Source: a bacterium
GTDB lineage: Bacteria > Zixibacteria > MSB-5A5 > WJJR01
Direction of reading: 5' to 3'
NCBI GenBank assembly: GCA_021813505.1
Contig: JAKAKI010000068.1
Span: 1 to 57,255, forward strand
Length of the DNA stretch: 57,255 nucleotides
In this document: positions 17,272 to 27,900 of the stretch, piece after piece
Layout of the letters: each line of letters opens with the position of its first letter
How positions within the stretch are numbered: the stretch's first letter is position 1
Translations under genes and position numbers: made by a program
Notes under the pieces: generated by a model
What the model was told of the DNA's origin: nothing
The model's database searches: none
What the model saw: only the letters and a program-made list of their open reading frames with translations

Positions 17272-17625
17272 ATGAAACTCAGCTTCCATGAGAAGAACGG
17301 AGTGGTGATTCTGGAACCGCGCGGCAAGATCATGGGCGGCCCGGATGCCACAGTCCTGCACGACAAGCTCCACGACCTGATCGCAGAAAAGAAGCTCAAG
17401 GTCGTCATCGACTTATCGGAAGTGGACTGGATGAACTCGACCGGGCTGGGGATTCTGATTTCCGGTCTGACCACGTTGCGCAACAACCAGGGTGATTTGA
17501 AGCTGGCGAGCGTGACCGAGAAGATCCAGAGTCTTCTGACCATCACCAAGCTGGTCACCGTATTTGAAGCATACGACTCGGTAGATGAGGCCATAACCAG
17601 TTTCGGCGCCGCGGCGCGCGCCTAG
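17272..17625 (+). CDS. STAS-domain anti-sigma factor antagonist
   Basis: 117 residues, a single STAS domain like SpoIIAA/RsbV. The phosphorylatable serine is Ser56 in VDWMNSTGLGIL, within the conserved DxSxVxxxDSxGLG-type region. Unphosphorylated antagonists bind an RsbW-type kinase and free its sigma factor or other target. The kinase gene follows 39 bases downstream and a SpoIIE-type phosphatase after that, giving a complete partner-switching set apart from the target. Confidence 0.92.
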   Translation: MKLSFHEKNGVVILEPRGKIMGGPDATVLHDKLHDLIAEKKLKVVIDLSEVDWMNSTGLGILISGLTTLRNNQGDLKLASVTEKIQSLLTITKLVTVFEAYDSVDEAITSFGAAARA

Positions 17626-17664
17626 GGCGCAGTCAGGGCCGTAACCCATTTCCCTCATCTCCCA

Positions 17665-18096
17665 ATGAGCGGTACCTCGCGTGACAGCATCGAGTTGGTG
17701 ATCCCCAGTGATCCGGGGCGCATCTCCGAGGCAGATGATTTTCTGGAGACCGCCCTGCGTTCGCGTGGCGTGCCCGACGCCATTGTGTCGGACATGGCCA
17801 TCGCCGCCACCGAGCTGGTCAATAACGCAATCGTTCACGGCAACAAGCGCGATGCGACCAAGACGGTCATCCTGAGTCTTCAGATCACAGACAGCGAAGT
17901 CGTCATTCGGGTCGTTGACCAAGGAGAGGGATTCGACCCCGGCCAGGTGCCCGATCCCCTCGCGCAGGAAAACCTGCTGAGGGAAGTTGGCCGGGGGATT
18001 TTCATTGCGCGGTCGCTGATGGACGATGTCCGGTACGAGCGCAACCCCGGGGGAGGCATGGTCGTAATTGTTCGGAAGAGCTTGAACCCCGCATGA
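17665..18096 (+). CDS. RsbW-like anti-sigma factor / serine kinase
   Basis: 143 residues with the GHKL ATPase fold: N-box ATELVNNAIVHGNK, G1 DQGEGFDP and G2 GRGIFIARSLMDDV. This is the size of stand-alone RsbW/SpoIIAB proteins, which phosphorylate the STAS partner and sequester a sigma factor. No sigma factor gene lies in the window, so the target is unknown. Cytoplasmic. Confidence 0.92.
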   Translation: MSGTSRDSIELVIPSDPGRISEADDFLETALRSRGVPDAIVSDMAIAATELVNNAIVHGNKRDATKTVILSLQITDSEVVIRVVDQGEGFDPGQVPDPLAQENLLREVGRGIFIARSLMDDVRYERNPGGGMVVIVRKSLNPA

Positions 18097-18127
18097 GGGT
18101 TGAGCCGCTGCCGGCTGCATCGCGGGG

Positions 18128-20398
18128 GTGCAGTGGGTGAACTGGCTGATCGTCATAGCAGTCTTCTATTTCCTCCTGGGGGCCATTCTTTGGCTTCTGG
18201 GCAGTGTTATTATCCGGGAAAATGCGAAGAACCGTGTCAACCGGGTGACCGGTTTGATGTTGTTCTTCGCCGGTCTGGGGCCGCTGTTTGCGGCCATCGG
18301 CTATGCGATTCTGCCGCCCGGCGGGGCACCGGGCCAGACGCCGCTGCCGGTGTATTACAATCTGTTTTACCTATGGGAATTGTTCTTCCCGCAGCTTCTG
18401 TTCTTTTCGTTTGTCTTCCCGGTTGAGCACCGCTGGGTGGCGCAGTTCCGCCGGACGAAGTACCTGATCTTCACGCCCCACATCTTCCATCTGTTGTTGG
18501 TGACGCTGATGACGCGCCCCAATCTCGGTGGACTGGCCATTCAAACTGACTCTCCGCTGCTTCAGGGACTGCTGACGCCGCTCAATTTCGTTCTGAACTC
18601 GTTCGGGTTTCTGCTCTCGATTCTCTTCGAATTTCACCTGAAGTTCTTTTCCCTGATTAATCTGCTCTACATCGCGGTGGCGATCTGGTCGCTGCGACAG
18701 GGTTACAAGCGCATCACCAATGTCCGCTTGAAAAGCCAGGGGCGGTTTATCCTTGGCGGGATTCTCTCCGCGGTTGGTTTGTACACCGTGGCATTCATCC
18801 TGCCGGCGCTGGGGATCTTCCCATTGGCCGAACCCCTGCGCATTGCGCTGGCGATTCTGGCGCTCCTGACCGGCTCGATCGGGATCGCCTGGGCCATCGT
18901 CCGCTACCAGTTCCTCGATGTCCGTTTGATCGTGCGGCAGTCGCTCGTCTTCTCCACGTCCTCGGCGCTGCTCGTCGGTGTTTACCTGCTGCTGATCACG
19001 CAGGTGTCCGCCTTCATCAAGGACGTCCTCGAAATCCAGACGCCGTTGATCGACGTCGCCTTCATTGTCTTGGTTCTATTGTTCTTCCAGCCCGTGAAGC
19101 ACCGGACCGACGAACTGATTCAACGCCTGTTCTTGCGCGACAAGGCCGATCCCCGCGCGATCTTGGAGTCGTTTTCTCGTGAAATCGCCTCGTTGTTCGA
19201 CATGGATGATCTCAAGAAGAGGATGATTGGAATCCTCACAGAGCAGCTCTTCATCGAACGTGCCTTCTTCGCAACGCGCGACGAGACGAGTAAGGGATAC
19301 GTTCTCGAACTCAAGGGCCTTTCCGATGAATTGTTCAGTGGGGATGATCCGTTTTTCGTTATGGCGCGGGAGCGGGGCCGGCCGGTGGCGTTCGAGGAGT
19401 TTGTCCTGGATCGCCCGCTCACGCCGGCGACCGAAGTGCTCTCTCGCTGGGGATGCCGGCTCGTTGTGCCCATCATCGACCGTGGTGAGCTGACCGCTCT
19501 TCTCCTTCTGGGGGAGAAGGTTTCCGGTTACCGCTACGGCGTGGAAGATTTCCATCTGCTGGCCACGCTGGCCAACCAGCTTGCTGTGGCGCTGACCAAC
19601 GCCGTGCTCTACCGCGAAGCACTGGAAAAGCAGAAGATGGAGGAGGAGCTCAACGTCGCCCGGCAGATTCAGTTGCAGTTGCTCCCGAGCGTTCTTCCCA
19701 TGGGTGAAAGCTATCGCGTCGCCGCTTTTGCCCATCCATCGCGGCAGGTCGGTGGCGACTACTACGATTTCTTCGATTTGCCCGAGGGGCAACTGGGGAT
19801 TGTCATCGCCGATGTGTCCGGCAAAGGGATGGGTGCCGCGCTTTTGGTTTCCCAGTTGCAGGCGTTTCTGAAAGCCGGTGTGCGCAGCCGTCTTCCCATT
19901 CCCAACGTCATGGCGAACACGAATCTTCTAGTGCATGAGTCCACTTCGTCCGAACGGTTTGCGACCCTGGTCTATGCGGAGCTTGACCCGGCTTCGCGCA
20001 GGCTTTCATACTCGAATGCCGGGCACAACCACCCCATCCTGATCCGCCGGGATGGGCAATGCGAGCTTCTGGACTGTGGCGGCCTCGTGTTGGGCGTCAT
20101 GCCCTCGGCGTGCTACGACATGAACCACGTGACCTTGGAAATGGAGGACTTGCTCCTCTTCTACACCGATGGTCTCTCCGAACTGCAGAGTCCCGAAGAA
20201 GAGGAGTACGGCGAGGCGCGCCTGATTCGATTCCTGAAGGAAAACCGGCATTTGGATCCCGAGGAATTGAAGAACCGGCTGGTACGAGAAGTCACTCGAT
20301 TCGCCCTCGGTGCCATCGGTTTCGATGACTTAACCATGGTGATTCTGAAGATGTGCGACGGCCGAACCACCATGCTCTCGTCGGATATGTCGTCTTGA
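18128..20398 (+). CDS. Membrane GAF-SpoIIE protein phosphatase (RsbU-like)
   Basis: 756 residues, GTG start. Residues 1-330 contain about eight hydrophobic helices; about 345-495 form a GAF domain (LVVPIIDRGELTALLLLGEKVSGYRYGVEDFHLL); a short coiled coil (LEKQKMEEELNVARQIQLQLLP) leads to the PP2C SpoIIE domain (QVGGDYYDFFDL, IADVSGKGMGAALLVS, YTDGLSEL, GFDDLTMV) with metal-binding Asp residues intact. It should dephosphorylate the STAS protein encoded upstream in response to a membrane or ligand signal. The input ligand is not evident. Confidence 0.92.
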   Translation: MQWVNWLIVIAVFYFLLGAILWLLGSVIIRENAKNRVNRVTGLMLFFAGLGPLFAAIGYAILPPGGAPGQTPLPVYYNLFYLWELFFPQLLFFSFVFPVEHRWVAQFRRTKYLIFTPHIFHLLLVTLMTRPNLGGLAIQTDSPLLQGLLTPLNFVLNSFGFLLSILFEFHLKFFSLINLLYIAVAIWSLRQGYKRITNVRLKSQGRFILGGILSAVGLYTVAFILPALGIFPLAEPLRIALAILALLTGSIGIAWAIVRYQFLDVRLIVRQSLVFSTSSALLVGVYLLLITQVSAFIKDVLEIQTPLIDVAFIVLVLLFFQPVKHRTDELIQRLFLRDKADPRAILESFSREIASLFDMDDLKKRMIGILTEQLFIERAFFATRDETSKGYVLELKGLSDELFSGDDPFFVMARERGRPVAFEEFVLDRPLTPATEVLSRWGCRLVVPIIDRGELTALLLLGEKVSGYRYGVEDFHLLATLANQLAVALTNAVLYREALEKQKMEEELNVARQIQLQLLPSVLPMGESYRVAAFAHPSRQVGGDYYDFFDLPEGQLGIVIADVSGKGMGAALLVSQLQAFLKAGVRSRLPIPNVMANTNLLVHESTSSERFATLVYAELDPASRRLSYSNAGHNHPILIRRDGQCELLDCGGLVLGVMPSACYDMNHVTLEMEDLLLFYTDGLSELQSPEEEEYGEARLIRFLKENRHLDPEELKNRLVREVTRFALGAIGFDDLTMVILKMCDGRTTMLSSDMSS

Positions 20399-20469
20399 CG
20401 TGCTATCCCTAACTGAGGCGATTTTTGAAGATGTCCAATGCAGGCCTGAGGCTTATAATGTGATAGAAG

Positions 20470-20491
20470 GCCACGTGATCGGGGACGTGGC
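20470..20491 (+). promoter_or_regulatory. Hairpin in the leader of the Nudix gene
   Basis: GCCACGT 20470-20476 pairs perfectly with ACGTGGC 20485-20491. A TATAAT box lies at 20454-20459 without a clear -35. The hairpin is about 20 bases before the start codon and lacks a T-run. Confidence 0.4.
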
Positions 20492-20510
20492 TGTGCCGGT
20501 GGAATAGCCG

Positions 20511-21041
20511 ATGACGGACGATATCAAGCTGGGAAACTTTCGGTTTTGCCCATTGTGCAGCGCCAAGCTCGTTGTCCGGGCGGAGAGTCTTCGTGAGCGG
20601 CTCACCTGTCCCGCCTGTGGATACATCTACTACCACAACCCGGTCCCGGCGGCGGGTGGGGTCATTCTCCGCGACGGGCGGGTCTGTTTAGTCCGGCGCT
20701 CAATCGAGCCGCGCAAGGGTGACTGGACATTGCCGGCGGGCTTTGTCGAGTATGACGAGAGCGCGGAGCAATGCGCAGTGCGCGAAGTGGCCGAGGAGAC
20801 GGGGCTTGCGATTGAAATCGCCGCCGTGCATGGTGTCTACGCGGGGTTCGATGATCCCCGGCAACGGGTTGTGCTGGTGTTGTACCGCACGCGGGAGACT
20901 GAAACCCGGACGCCGATCGCAGGTGATGATGCCGATGACGTGGGCTTCTTCGCACCGGATCATTTGCCGCCCAATATCGCGTTCCGGGCACACCGGCAGG
21001 CACTCAGAGATCTTTTTGCACATGAGCGGGTATCGCCGTGA
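20511..21041 (+). CDS. Nudix hydrolase with N-terminal zinc ribbon
   Basis: 176 residues. An N-terminal zinc ribbon (FCPLC at about 13-17, CPAC at about 35-38) is followed by a full Nudix box, GFVEYDESAEQCAVREVAEE then TGL, fitting GX5EX7REUXEEXGU. Zinc-ribbon Nudix proteins include NADH pyrophosphatases and ADP-ribose or nucleotide-sugar pyrophosphatases; the NudC SQPWPFPxS motif is absent, so the substrate is open. It overlaps the following outer-membrane gene by 4 bases. Confidence 0.9.
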   Translation: MTDDIKLGNFRFCPLCSAKLVVRAESLRERLTCPACGYIYYHNPVPAAGGVILRDGRVCLVRRSIEPRKGDWTLPAGFVEYDESAEQCAVREVAEETGLAIEIAAVHGVYAGFDDPRQRVVLVLYRTRETETRTPIAGDDADDVGFFAPDHLPPNIAFRAHRQALRDLFAHERVSP

Positions 21042-22828
21042 GCTTGATGAGACGGGAAGACCAGGAAAACGCGACTTCGGCGCCGCCAGCCTTTCGGGAA
21101 CGAAACGGGCGTGAAAGCGCGCGCGCGGGAGGCCGTGGTCCTGGGATTACGTCGAAGTGCTTCATTTGCACCGCCCTCGTCGTGTTGATCCTCGTTGTAT
21201 CAGCCAATGCGCAAACATCGCGCACGCTCGGTATCCTGACCGCCGACCGGGAGTTTGTCGATTGGCGCGGGACTGGCGGCGATACGCTGCGCGGGAGGCA
21301 CGATTCCTCCGAGGAACTTACCAAGACACTTCACGCCTTCAAGACGGTTTGGGCACCCGATGGGCTTCACACATCCGGCAAGCTGATTCCGCCCACCTCT
21401 CTGACGATGAAGGTAACGGCAGTGACCACGACGCGCGCTGAGGTTGTCTTCGCTGAGGCTGATTCGACCTCCATGCCTGAGGATTTGCTTTGGTCATCGG
21501 GACAGATGGCCACTGTGGCGGCCGGTGATGTGTGGCTGGGCAGCGTGGTGGTGTTTGACGCGGGCGCTACGATTCTGGGCGAGGTGACCGGTGACGTCAT
21601 AGCAATCGGCGGTGATCTGTCGATTGGTGAGGCGGCAACGGTGCGCGGCGACGTGATTTTGGCCGGTGGCACTTTGCGCCAAAGCGGCGATGCCAAGATC
21701 TACGGGCGGGTCTTTTCCCCTGGCGGACATCGGCGGCCCAGATTGACACTCACGCGGGCGTGGGAATTCGAGGATGGCCGGTTCAAATGGGCACCGACTG
21801 TTTCGTACGATCGGGTGGATGGGCTGCGTCCCGGCGCACGTTTGGGATTCCAGCGCAGTCCCTTTACCCCCCGGTTGGAAATCTGGAGTGGCTATGGTTT
21901 CGCCTCCAAGCGGTGGCAGTTCCGGGTGGAGTTGCGGCAGCGGCTTCTGAAGAGCGCTGATCTTGAGGCGGCGGGGTCGATTTTCCGGCTGACCTCGACC
22001 GAGGATGACAGCGTTGTATCGGGGACGGAGAACACAATCTTCGCTGCGCTGACTGGCACGGATTATCGTGATTATTTCGGCGCCGACGGCGGCGAACTGG
22101 CGGTCACGTACAAATACCGCGAACGCAGCGTGCTCACCGTCCGTTACCGGAACATCGACTACCGGCGACTTATGGCGCACCGCGAGCTGTGGCACTTGTT
22201 CCGTGCCGATCATGACTTCCGCCCCAATTTCTCCACTCTGCCGGTGGATTCTGATTCATTGGAGCCCCATGGTCGCGCATCTTCAGCGATAATTGAACTG
22301 GGAATGGTGCCACGTGAACGGAGCGGCACGCTTGTCGGGCTCAATGGGCAGGCGTCGCTGCGGCTGGAAGTTGCCGGTGGTTTGCTCGGTGGGCGTTATG
22401 ATTATCAGCGCTTCATCGCCGATGTATCCGGCTGGTGGGACTCAGGGCGCTGGCATCATGTGCGGCTGCGTGGCCTCTACGGAATTGCCCGCCACGAACT
22501 TCCGCCGAACAAGCTCTTCTATCTGGGCGGGCTGGGAACACTCCCTGGGTATTCTCAGAAATCGCTGCCGGGCGAAGAGGTCTTCCTAGGGCAGGCCGAG
22601 TATCAATTCAACTACTGGAAGAGCAAGCTCGGCGATGCCGCCTTTGTTCTTTTCACTGATGTTGGACGTGCCGCCTCCACCGACCGCTTCTGGCACCTCA
22701 GCGGGGTTAAGGCCGATATAGGCATCGGGATGCAGTTTGCCGGCGCCGTCCGGCTGGATGTCGCGAAGGGCCTCGATGATACCAAGCGCGACATACGTGT
22801 GAGTCTGCGGCTCGCGAGCCTGCTGTAA
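21038..22828 (+). CDS. Bactofilin-like / Omp85-type beta-barrel fusion (paralog 1)
   Basis: Up to 596 residues, GTG start overlapping the Nudix stop. A signal peptide follows a polar leader of about 45 residues (CFICTALVVLILVVSANAQ). Residues about 155-230 are a beta-helical bactofilin-like stretch of short repeats (VFDAGATILGEVTGDVIAIG, GDLSIGEAATVRGDVIL, GDAKIYGRVFS). The remainder is rich in alternating aromatic strands and ends with an Omp85-like terminal barrel (LFYLGGLGTLPGYSQ near the VRGY position, then FLGQAEYQFNYW and FTDVGRAAS). Same architecture as 48183-49730. Expected in the outer membrane with the beta-helix in the periplasm; role unknown. Confidence 0.75.
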   Translation: MSLMRREDQENATSAPPAFRERNGRESARAGGRGPGITSKCFICTALVVLILVVSANAQTSRTLGILTADREFVDWRGTGGDTLRGRHDSSEELTKTLHAFKTVWAPDGLHTSGKLIPPTSLTMKVTAVTTTRAEVVFAEADSTSMPEDLLWSSGQMATVAAGDVWLGSVVVFDAGATILGEVTGDVIAIGGDLSIGEAATVRGDVILAGGTLRQSGDAKIYGRVFSPGGHRRPRLTLTRAWEFEDGRFKWAPTVSYDRVDGLRPGARLGFQRSPFTPRLEIWSGYGFASKRWQFRVELRQRLLKSADLEAAGSIFRLTSTEDDSVVSGTENTIFAALTGTDYRDYFGADGGELAVTYKYRERSVLTVRYRNIDYRRLMAHRELWHLFRADHDFRPNFSTLPVDSDSLEPHGRASSAIIELGMVPRERSGTLVGLNGQASLRLEVAGGLLGGRYDYQRFIADVSGWWDSGRWHHVRLRGLYGIARHELPPNKLFYLGGLGTLPGYSQKSLPGEEVFLGQAEYQFNYWKSKLGDAAFVLFTDVGRAASTDRFWHLSGVKADIGIGMQFAGAVRLDVAKGLDDTKRDIRVSLRLASLL

Positions 22829-22934
22829 CACCCCACACTTCAAGCTCTTAAGTCAGTTGCTGACCCTCACTTGGTGCGGCACGTGCCATACTCTGCCAGG
22901 TGGTTTCTGCCAAACTGGTCGTGTTCAGGTCCAT

Positions 22935-22955
22935 GGGGATAAGTGCCTTATCCCC
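22935..22955. promoter_or_regulatory. Strong hairpin between two operons
   Basis: GGGGATAAG 22935-22943 and CTTATCCCC 22947-22955 form a perfect 9-bp stem with a 3-base loop. No T-run follows on the plus strand, so it could be a Rho-assisted end of the upstream transcript or an operator for the histidine kinase gene. Confidence 0.5.
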
Positions 22956-23054
22956 AGCCTCTTGCTGACACAAGTCGCTTAAGTATTTACCTGCCCTGAC
23001 GATAACAGAACAGAGGTGCAAGTGGCGAAGCTGTAACCTGTTGAGGAAACACAC

Positions 23055-24845
23055 ATGGCAGATGTAAAAGAAAAGACCGGGAAGATCAGGACGACCGCCG
23101 CGGGAATTCGGCCGGCCCGTCCGACCAGTGCGAATCGCGAAGCAACAGGGCAACGGGAATCGATCTTTGATCGCATGGGAGATTCCGGTTCGGCGACCGT
23201 CGCCACCAATCCGGAGGTCACGACGGGCGACCGCTCAGTACGCGCCCGCGACCTCGAGGCGGTGCTGGATATCTCGAAAGCCATCAACTCAACATTGGTG
23301 CTCGATGAAATCCTGCAGCGCGTGATGCGCCATGCCATTGATCTTCTGCACGCCGAACGCGGTTTCCTGATGCTCCTGGATGACAAGGGGCATCTGCAGT
23401 TCCGTACGGCCCACAACATCCGCAAAGAGGCGCTGGACACCGAGGAGGACTTCCGGATTTCGCGCTCGATTGCCGACCGGGTCGCCGCCCGCGGGGAGTC
23501 CGAGTACACCTCCAATGCGCAGGAAGACCCGCGCTACGCCCACCAGAAATCTGTCGCCGAACTCAATTTGCGCTTCATCATCTGCGTTCCGTTGAAAGTC
23601 AAAGACAAGGTCCTGGGTGTCTGCTATCTGGACAACCAGTCACGTGCCGGCCTGTTCGGAAAGAGCGATCTCCGCCTGTTTGAGCTCTTCGCTGAGCAAG
23701 CGGCCATCGCCATCGAGAACGCCAAACTCTATGAGCGTCTTCTGGCGCTCAAGCGTTACAACGAAAACGTTGTGAACAAGAGCCCCGTGGGTATTTGCGT
23801 CGTCGATGGTGATCTTCGGGTCTTGACATTCAACGACGCCGCCGAGCGCATCCTTCATGCCCCGCATGATACGTGGGATGCGAAGTCACTGGTCGAAGAG
23901 CACATGCCGCTTTTGGACATCATTCCCTCCGGGGACCGGCTCTGGTGGCAGCGGGCGCTCAACGAGGTCATCGAGCGCCAGAAACCGCTGGTGAAGGACA
24001 AGTATTTCGTCACCATCGGCGGCAGCGAGATGGTGCTCTCGATCAAGATCTCGCCCCTCAACGGCGTCAAAGGTGAGCGCCCGAATATCATCGTGGTGGC
24101 GGAGGACATCACCGAGAAGATGATCCTCGAGAAGTATGTGATCCTCTCCGAGAAGATGGTGGCCAAAGGTGAAATGGCGGCTGCCATCGGGCATGAGATC
24201 AACAATCATCTGGAAATTCTCACCGCACATGCCGAGTTGCTGCCGCTGCACATCAAGAACAACCGGATGGAAAAAATCCCCGATAGCTGCGGCAAGATTC
24301 TCGATTCCATCGACCGGATGACCCGGTTCACCCGCGGTCTGATGGACTATTCGCAAGTCGATACGGATCTGGTCGAATACAATCTCCGCGATCTTGTTGA
24401 AGAGCACCTCTTCACGATCCGGCCGCTCCGCCGGTTCGGAACGGTTCACTTTCAGACCGAGCTCACCACGGAAGTGCCGCCGGTCAAGCTCGACGTGGGG
24501 CAGATTCAGTCTGTACTGCTCAACTTGTACAACAATGCCATCGACGCCTGCAAGGAGGGGGAGGCGCCGCGAATCGATATCGCGGTCACCCACCGTGCCG
24601 AGGAGCAGATGGTCGAACTGCGCGTCACCGATTATGGCACCGGGATTTCACCCGATTCGCTGCCGCGCATGTTTGAACCTCACTACACGACCAAGAAAGG
24701 CGGGCATGGCCTCGGATTGGCCAATTGCCGGACGATTGTTCAGAATCACGGCGGGACAATTACGGTCGACAGTGAATTTGGCGTGAGCACGACGTTCACG
24801 GTCCGCTTGCCGGCGCGTCCCGCGTACTCGTCGTTCGAGAGTTGA
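23055..24845 (+). CDS. Soluble GAF-PAS sensor histidine kinase
   Basis: 596 residues with no membrane segment. A flexible N-terminus (about 1-55) is followed by GAF (about 60-225, ending LFELFAEQAAIAIENAKLYERL), PAS (about 235-365, SPVGICVVDGDLRVLTFNDAAERIL), a HisKA helix pair with His380 in AAIGHEINNHLE, and HATPase (N-box NLYNNAIDAC, G1 DYGTGIS, F-box FEPHYTTK, G2 GGHGLGLANC). Ribosome site GAGGAAAC precedes the ATG. No response regulator is adjacent; instead the next gene is a Ser/Thr kinase, so signal output is unclear. Confidence 0.92.
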   Translation: MADVKEKTGKIRTTAAGIRPARPTSANREATGQRESIFDRMGDSGSATVATNPEVTTGDRSVRARDLEAVLDISKAINSTLVLDEILQRVMRHAIDLLHAERGFLMLLDDKGHLQFRTAHNIRKEALDTEEDFRISRSIADRVAARGESEYTSNAQEDPRYAHQKSVAELNLRFIICVPLKVKDKVLGVCYLDNQSRAGLFGKSDLRLFELFAEQAAIAIENAKLYERLLALKRYNENVVNKSPVGICVVDGDLRVLTFNDAAERILHAPHDTWDAKSLVEEHMPLLDIIPSGDRLWWQRALNEVIERQKPLVKDKYFVTIGGSEMVLSIKISPLNGVKGERPNIIVVAEDITEKMILEKYVILSEKMVAKGEMAAAIGHEINNHLEILTAHAELLPLHIKNNRMEKIPDSCGKILDSIDRMTRFTRGLMDYSQVDTDLVEYNLRDLVEEHLFTIRPLRRFGTVHFQTELTTEVPPVKLDVGQIQSVLLNLYNNAIDACKEGEAPRIDIAVTHRAEEQMVELRVTDYGTGISPDSLPRMFEPHYTTKKGGHGLGLANCRTIVQNHGGTITVDSEFGVSTTFTVRLPARPAYSSFES

Positions 24846-24904
24846 AACTCTCATTCGATCTACTTGCAGCCGTGAGCGCGTCATCGGAAGGCCGCGCAGG
24901 CGCC

Positions 24905-27900
24905 ATGAATTCCCAAACGGTCCAAATCGGACGGTTCACCGGAATCCCGGTCGCGGAGGGCGGATTTGCCACTGTGTATCGGGCGTTCGATGATCTGCGC
25001 GGCGTTTCCGTTGCCATGAAACTCGCGCATCCGGATGCGGATGACGCAACAATTGCGTCACTACATCACGAATTCAAACTACTAGGGGAATTCGACTATA
25101 TGCAAGTGCCGCGTGCACTTGAATTCGAGTGGGATCATCGCCGGCCATGTTTGATCACAGATTGGATTGATGGCCCTGAGATTTGGGATCGTTCGCATAC
25201 AAACTCGGTAGAACTCTTTGTGACCTCTCTGCGACAAATCGCCCGTGCATTGACTTTTGTTCACCACCGCGGCTGGGTGCATGGAGATCTCAAACCCGGA
25301 AATTTCCGCTGGGGCGCACCGCGTGCGACAAGTTGTCGGTCAGCTTCTGCCAATGAGGCAGACAGTATCCTCTATCTGCTGGATTTCGGATTGGCGCGGC
25401 CGGTCGGTGATACAGATCGTCCGCGCGGTGCAGGTACGGTTGGATATTACGCGCCCGAGTTTCTGCAGCGGATTCCGGCGGATGGCCGTGCCGATTGGTA
25501 CTCAATCGGGGCGATGCTGTACGAATGGGTTTACGGCCGCCGTCCATTTCAAGCAGAGAATCCTGCGGATGAAATCGCTGGACACTTGGAACAATCACCG
25601 AATTTGGATATGCCATTCGTTCGCTCCGCACCTGAGTGGACTCGTGATGCCATCGCTCGATTGCTTCAGAAGTCACCGGAACAGCGTGGAGACGACGTCT
25701 ACGACTTGCTGGGTTGGCTCGGGCAATTCGATAGTGAATTGTGTCCGGAAGTCATTCTGAATGAGCAGGCGTCGGCGCATTTGAGCAGTGAGTGGCGGCA
25801 GACGGAGGAGCACGATCACGCACTCATCGCGCAGATTGTTGATGACTCGATGATTCACCGGAAGGCGCGGTGGACAATCAGGGCAGACCATGTTGACACA
25901 GACCGGATTGCAAGAGGCATCACAAATGCGGTGCTCGAAAAGATACCGGGCAGCCGGGTCACTTTGGGACAATTGAACACGGCTCCCATTACTTCGGAGG
26001 CAGCCCAGAGTGATATCCAGCAGTTGCGGATTTGCGTCGAAGAGTCGAACGGCGGTCAGGATATCTCGACTGTCGAGTTTGCTCCATTTGCCAACTTGGC
26101 GACTTCGGAATCCGGCCCTTCAGAGGCCGCCTCAGTTTGTTCCATAACACTCCTGCCATGGGGCCTTGAACTAATCAAAGATCGCCTGTCTGGATTGACA
26201 CGAGATGATGCCTTTGTGGCAGCCTCGGCGCCCACGATTCTCCGTGCGACCGGCGGTGTGCCCGCCGCGGTCTTTGACTTTCTGACACGCGTTGTCACGA
26301 CGGGGATGCTGAAGCGGTCTGCCGAAGGATGGCAACTGGATGATTCCGCGATCAGGAATTGGCAAACCTCACCCGAAACGGGCAGAGTCTACAATGAGTA
26401 TCTCGGATCGCTGACCGCAGATGAACGGCGCCTGTGCGATGTTCTTTCCGTGGGCAGAGGTCTGATTCAGTTCTCGCATCTCAGAGAAATAGCGGGACTG
26501 GCTGAGGGAAGATTCGATGTCGCGTTTGGGAGACTAGCCGCCAAAGGAGTGCTGGTTCACGAGTCGCATGACGCGGCTGGCGGCAGTTCGCTGATTGAAT
26601 TGCGACTGAACGGATTGGCGGACGTATGGCGTGCGCAGCTCCCCGAAACTTACCGACGCTCAATTGCTGCCAGCGTTGCCGAACGGCTGAGGAGCATAGG
26701 CGCTGATCGGGATCGCCGGACATTCGAAGTGCTCGCCGAGTGCTACGCTGACTCGGCCCAGTGGGAGCAATGCGTCGAATACTCGGTCGCCGCCGCGCAT
26801 GCCAACATCAAGATCGAAGATCACACCGGGGCCTGGCAGTACATCGGGCTCGCCGAGTCCGCGGCCGGGAATATCTCCGATCAGCGCTCAAACGCCTACT
26901 GGCGGGGACGGGCTCTGATGGTGCGGGGCGACTATCAAAAGAGCGTTGGGCAAATCGACGATGCCCGCCACGTCTACCGCGAAATACTGGCATTGGGACG
27001 TCACCACAAAGACTACCTGTTGCTTGCGGAAACTCTGAAGGATTTGGGGGATCTATACCGGATAACGCGGCAGTTCGAGAAGGGCGTTCGGGTATTGCGA
27101 CGGGCGCGGCAGATGTGGGAGACTCTGGGAAATCCGGAGGAGGCTGCCCGCACCCTCATCAATTTGGGGAATATGTTCTGGATCGCTTCGGATCGCCTCC
27201 AGGCACGGCGGCACTACGAACAAGCACTGGAACTCGCGCGGGCTCTGCAGGCGGACGAACTGGTCGCTTTGATTCTGTCGAACCTTGGCGTGGCTTACAA
27301 GGGCGACCGTGATTACAATCGCGCCGAGGCATTCTATCGTGAATCGCTGGCCATCAAAGAGGCGATGAATTCCCTCTCCGGGGCGGCTCTCACTCTCAAT
27401 AATCTGGGAGTGATTGCATTTGATCAGGGGCGATTGACTGAGGCTGCGCAGTATTTCGAACGGGCCGCCCAGATCAACGCTCGGATGGGAGCGGCAGGAG
27501 ACCTCTTGGGCAATCGCGGGATGCTGATTCACATTGCACTAGAACGAGGGGACCTCCGAACCGTCATCAATGGATCGCTGGAAGCGCTGGCGGATGCAGA
27601 AACACTCGGCGATGCCGCCACTAGTGCGGAATTGCGCGGATTGCTCGCGGAGGCCTATCTTCGAGCCGGAGACTTCCAGCTGTCCTGGACCTATCTGGAG
27701 GAGGCGCGCGACCAGGCCGCCGGACAAAGAAACGACGAGCTTACGGCTCATCTTGGCCTGGTGGCCGCGGTCCGGTATTGGCACTTGGGCCAAGGCGACC
27801 AGGCACTGATGATGCTGGACGAAATCGAACAATATCTGGCCCGTTCGGAATTTCCACACCTCCTAATGGATTCACTTTCACTGCGGATGAGGGCCGCAGT

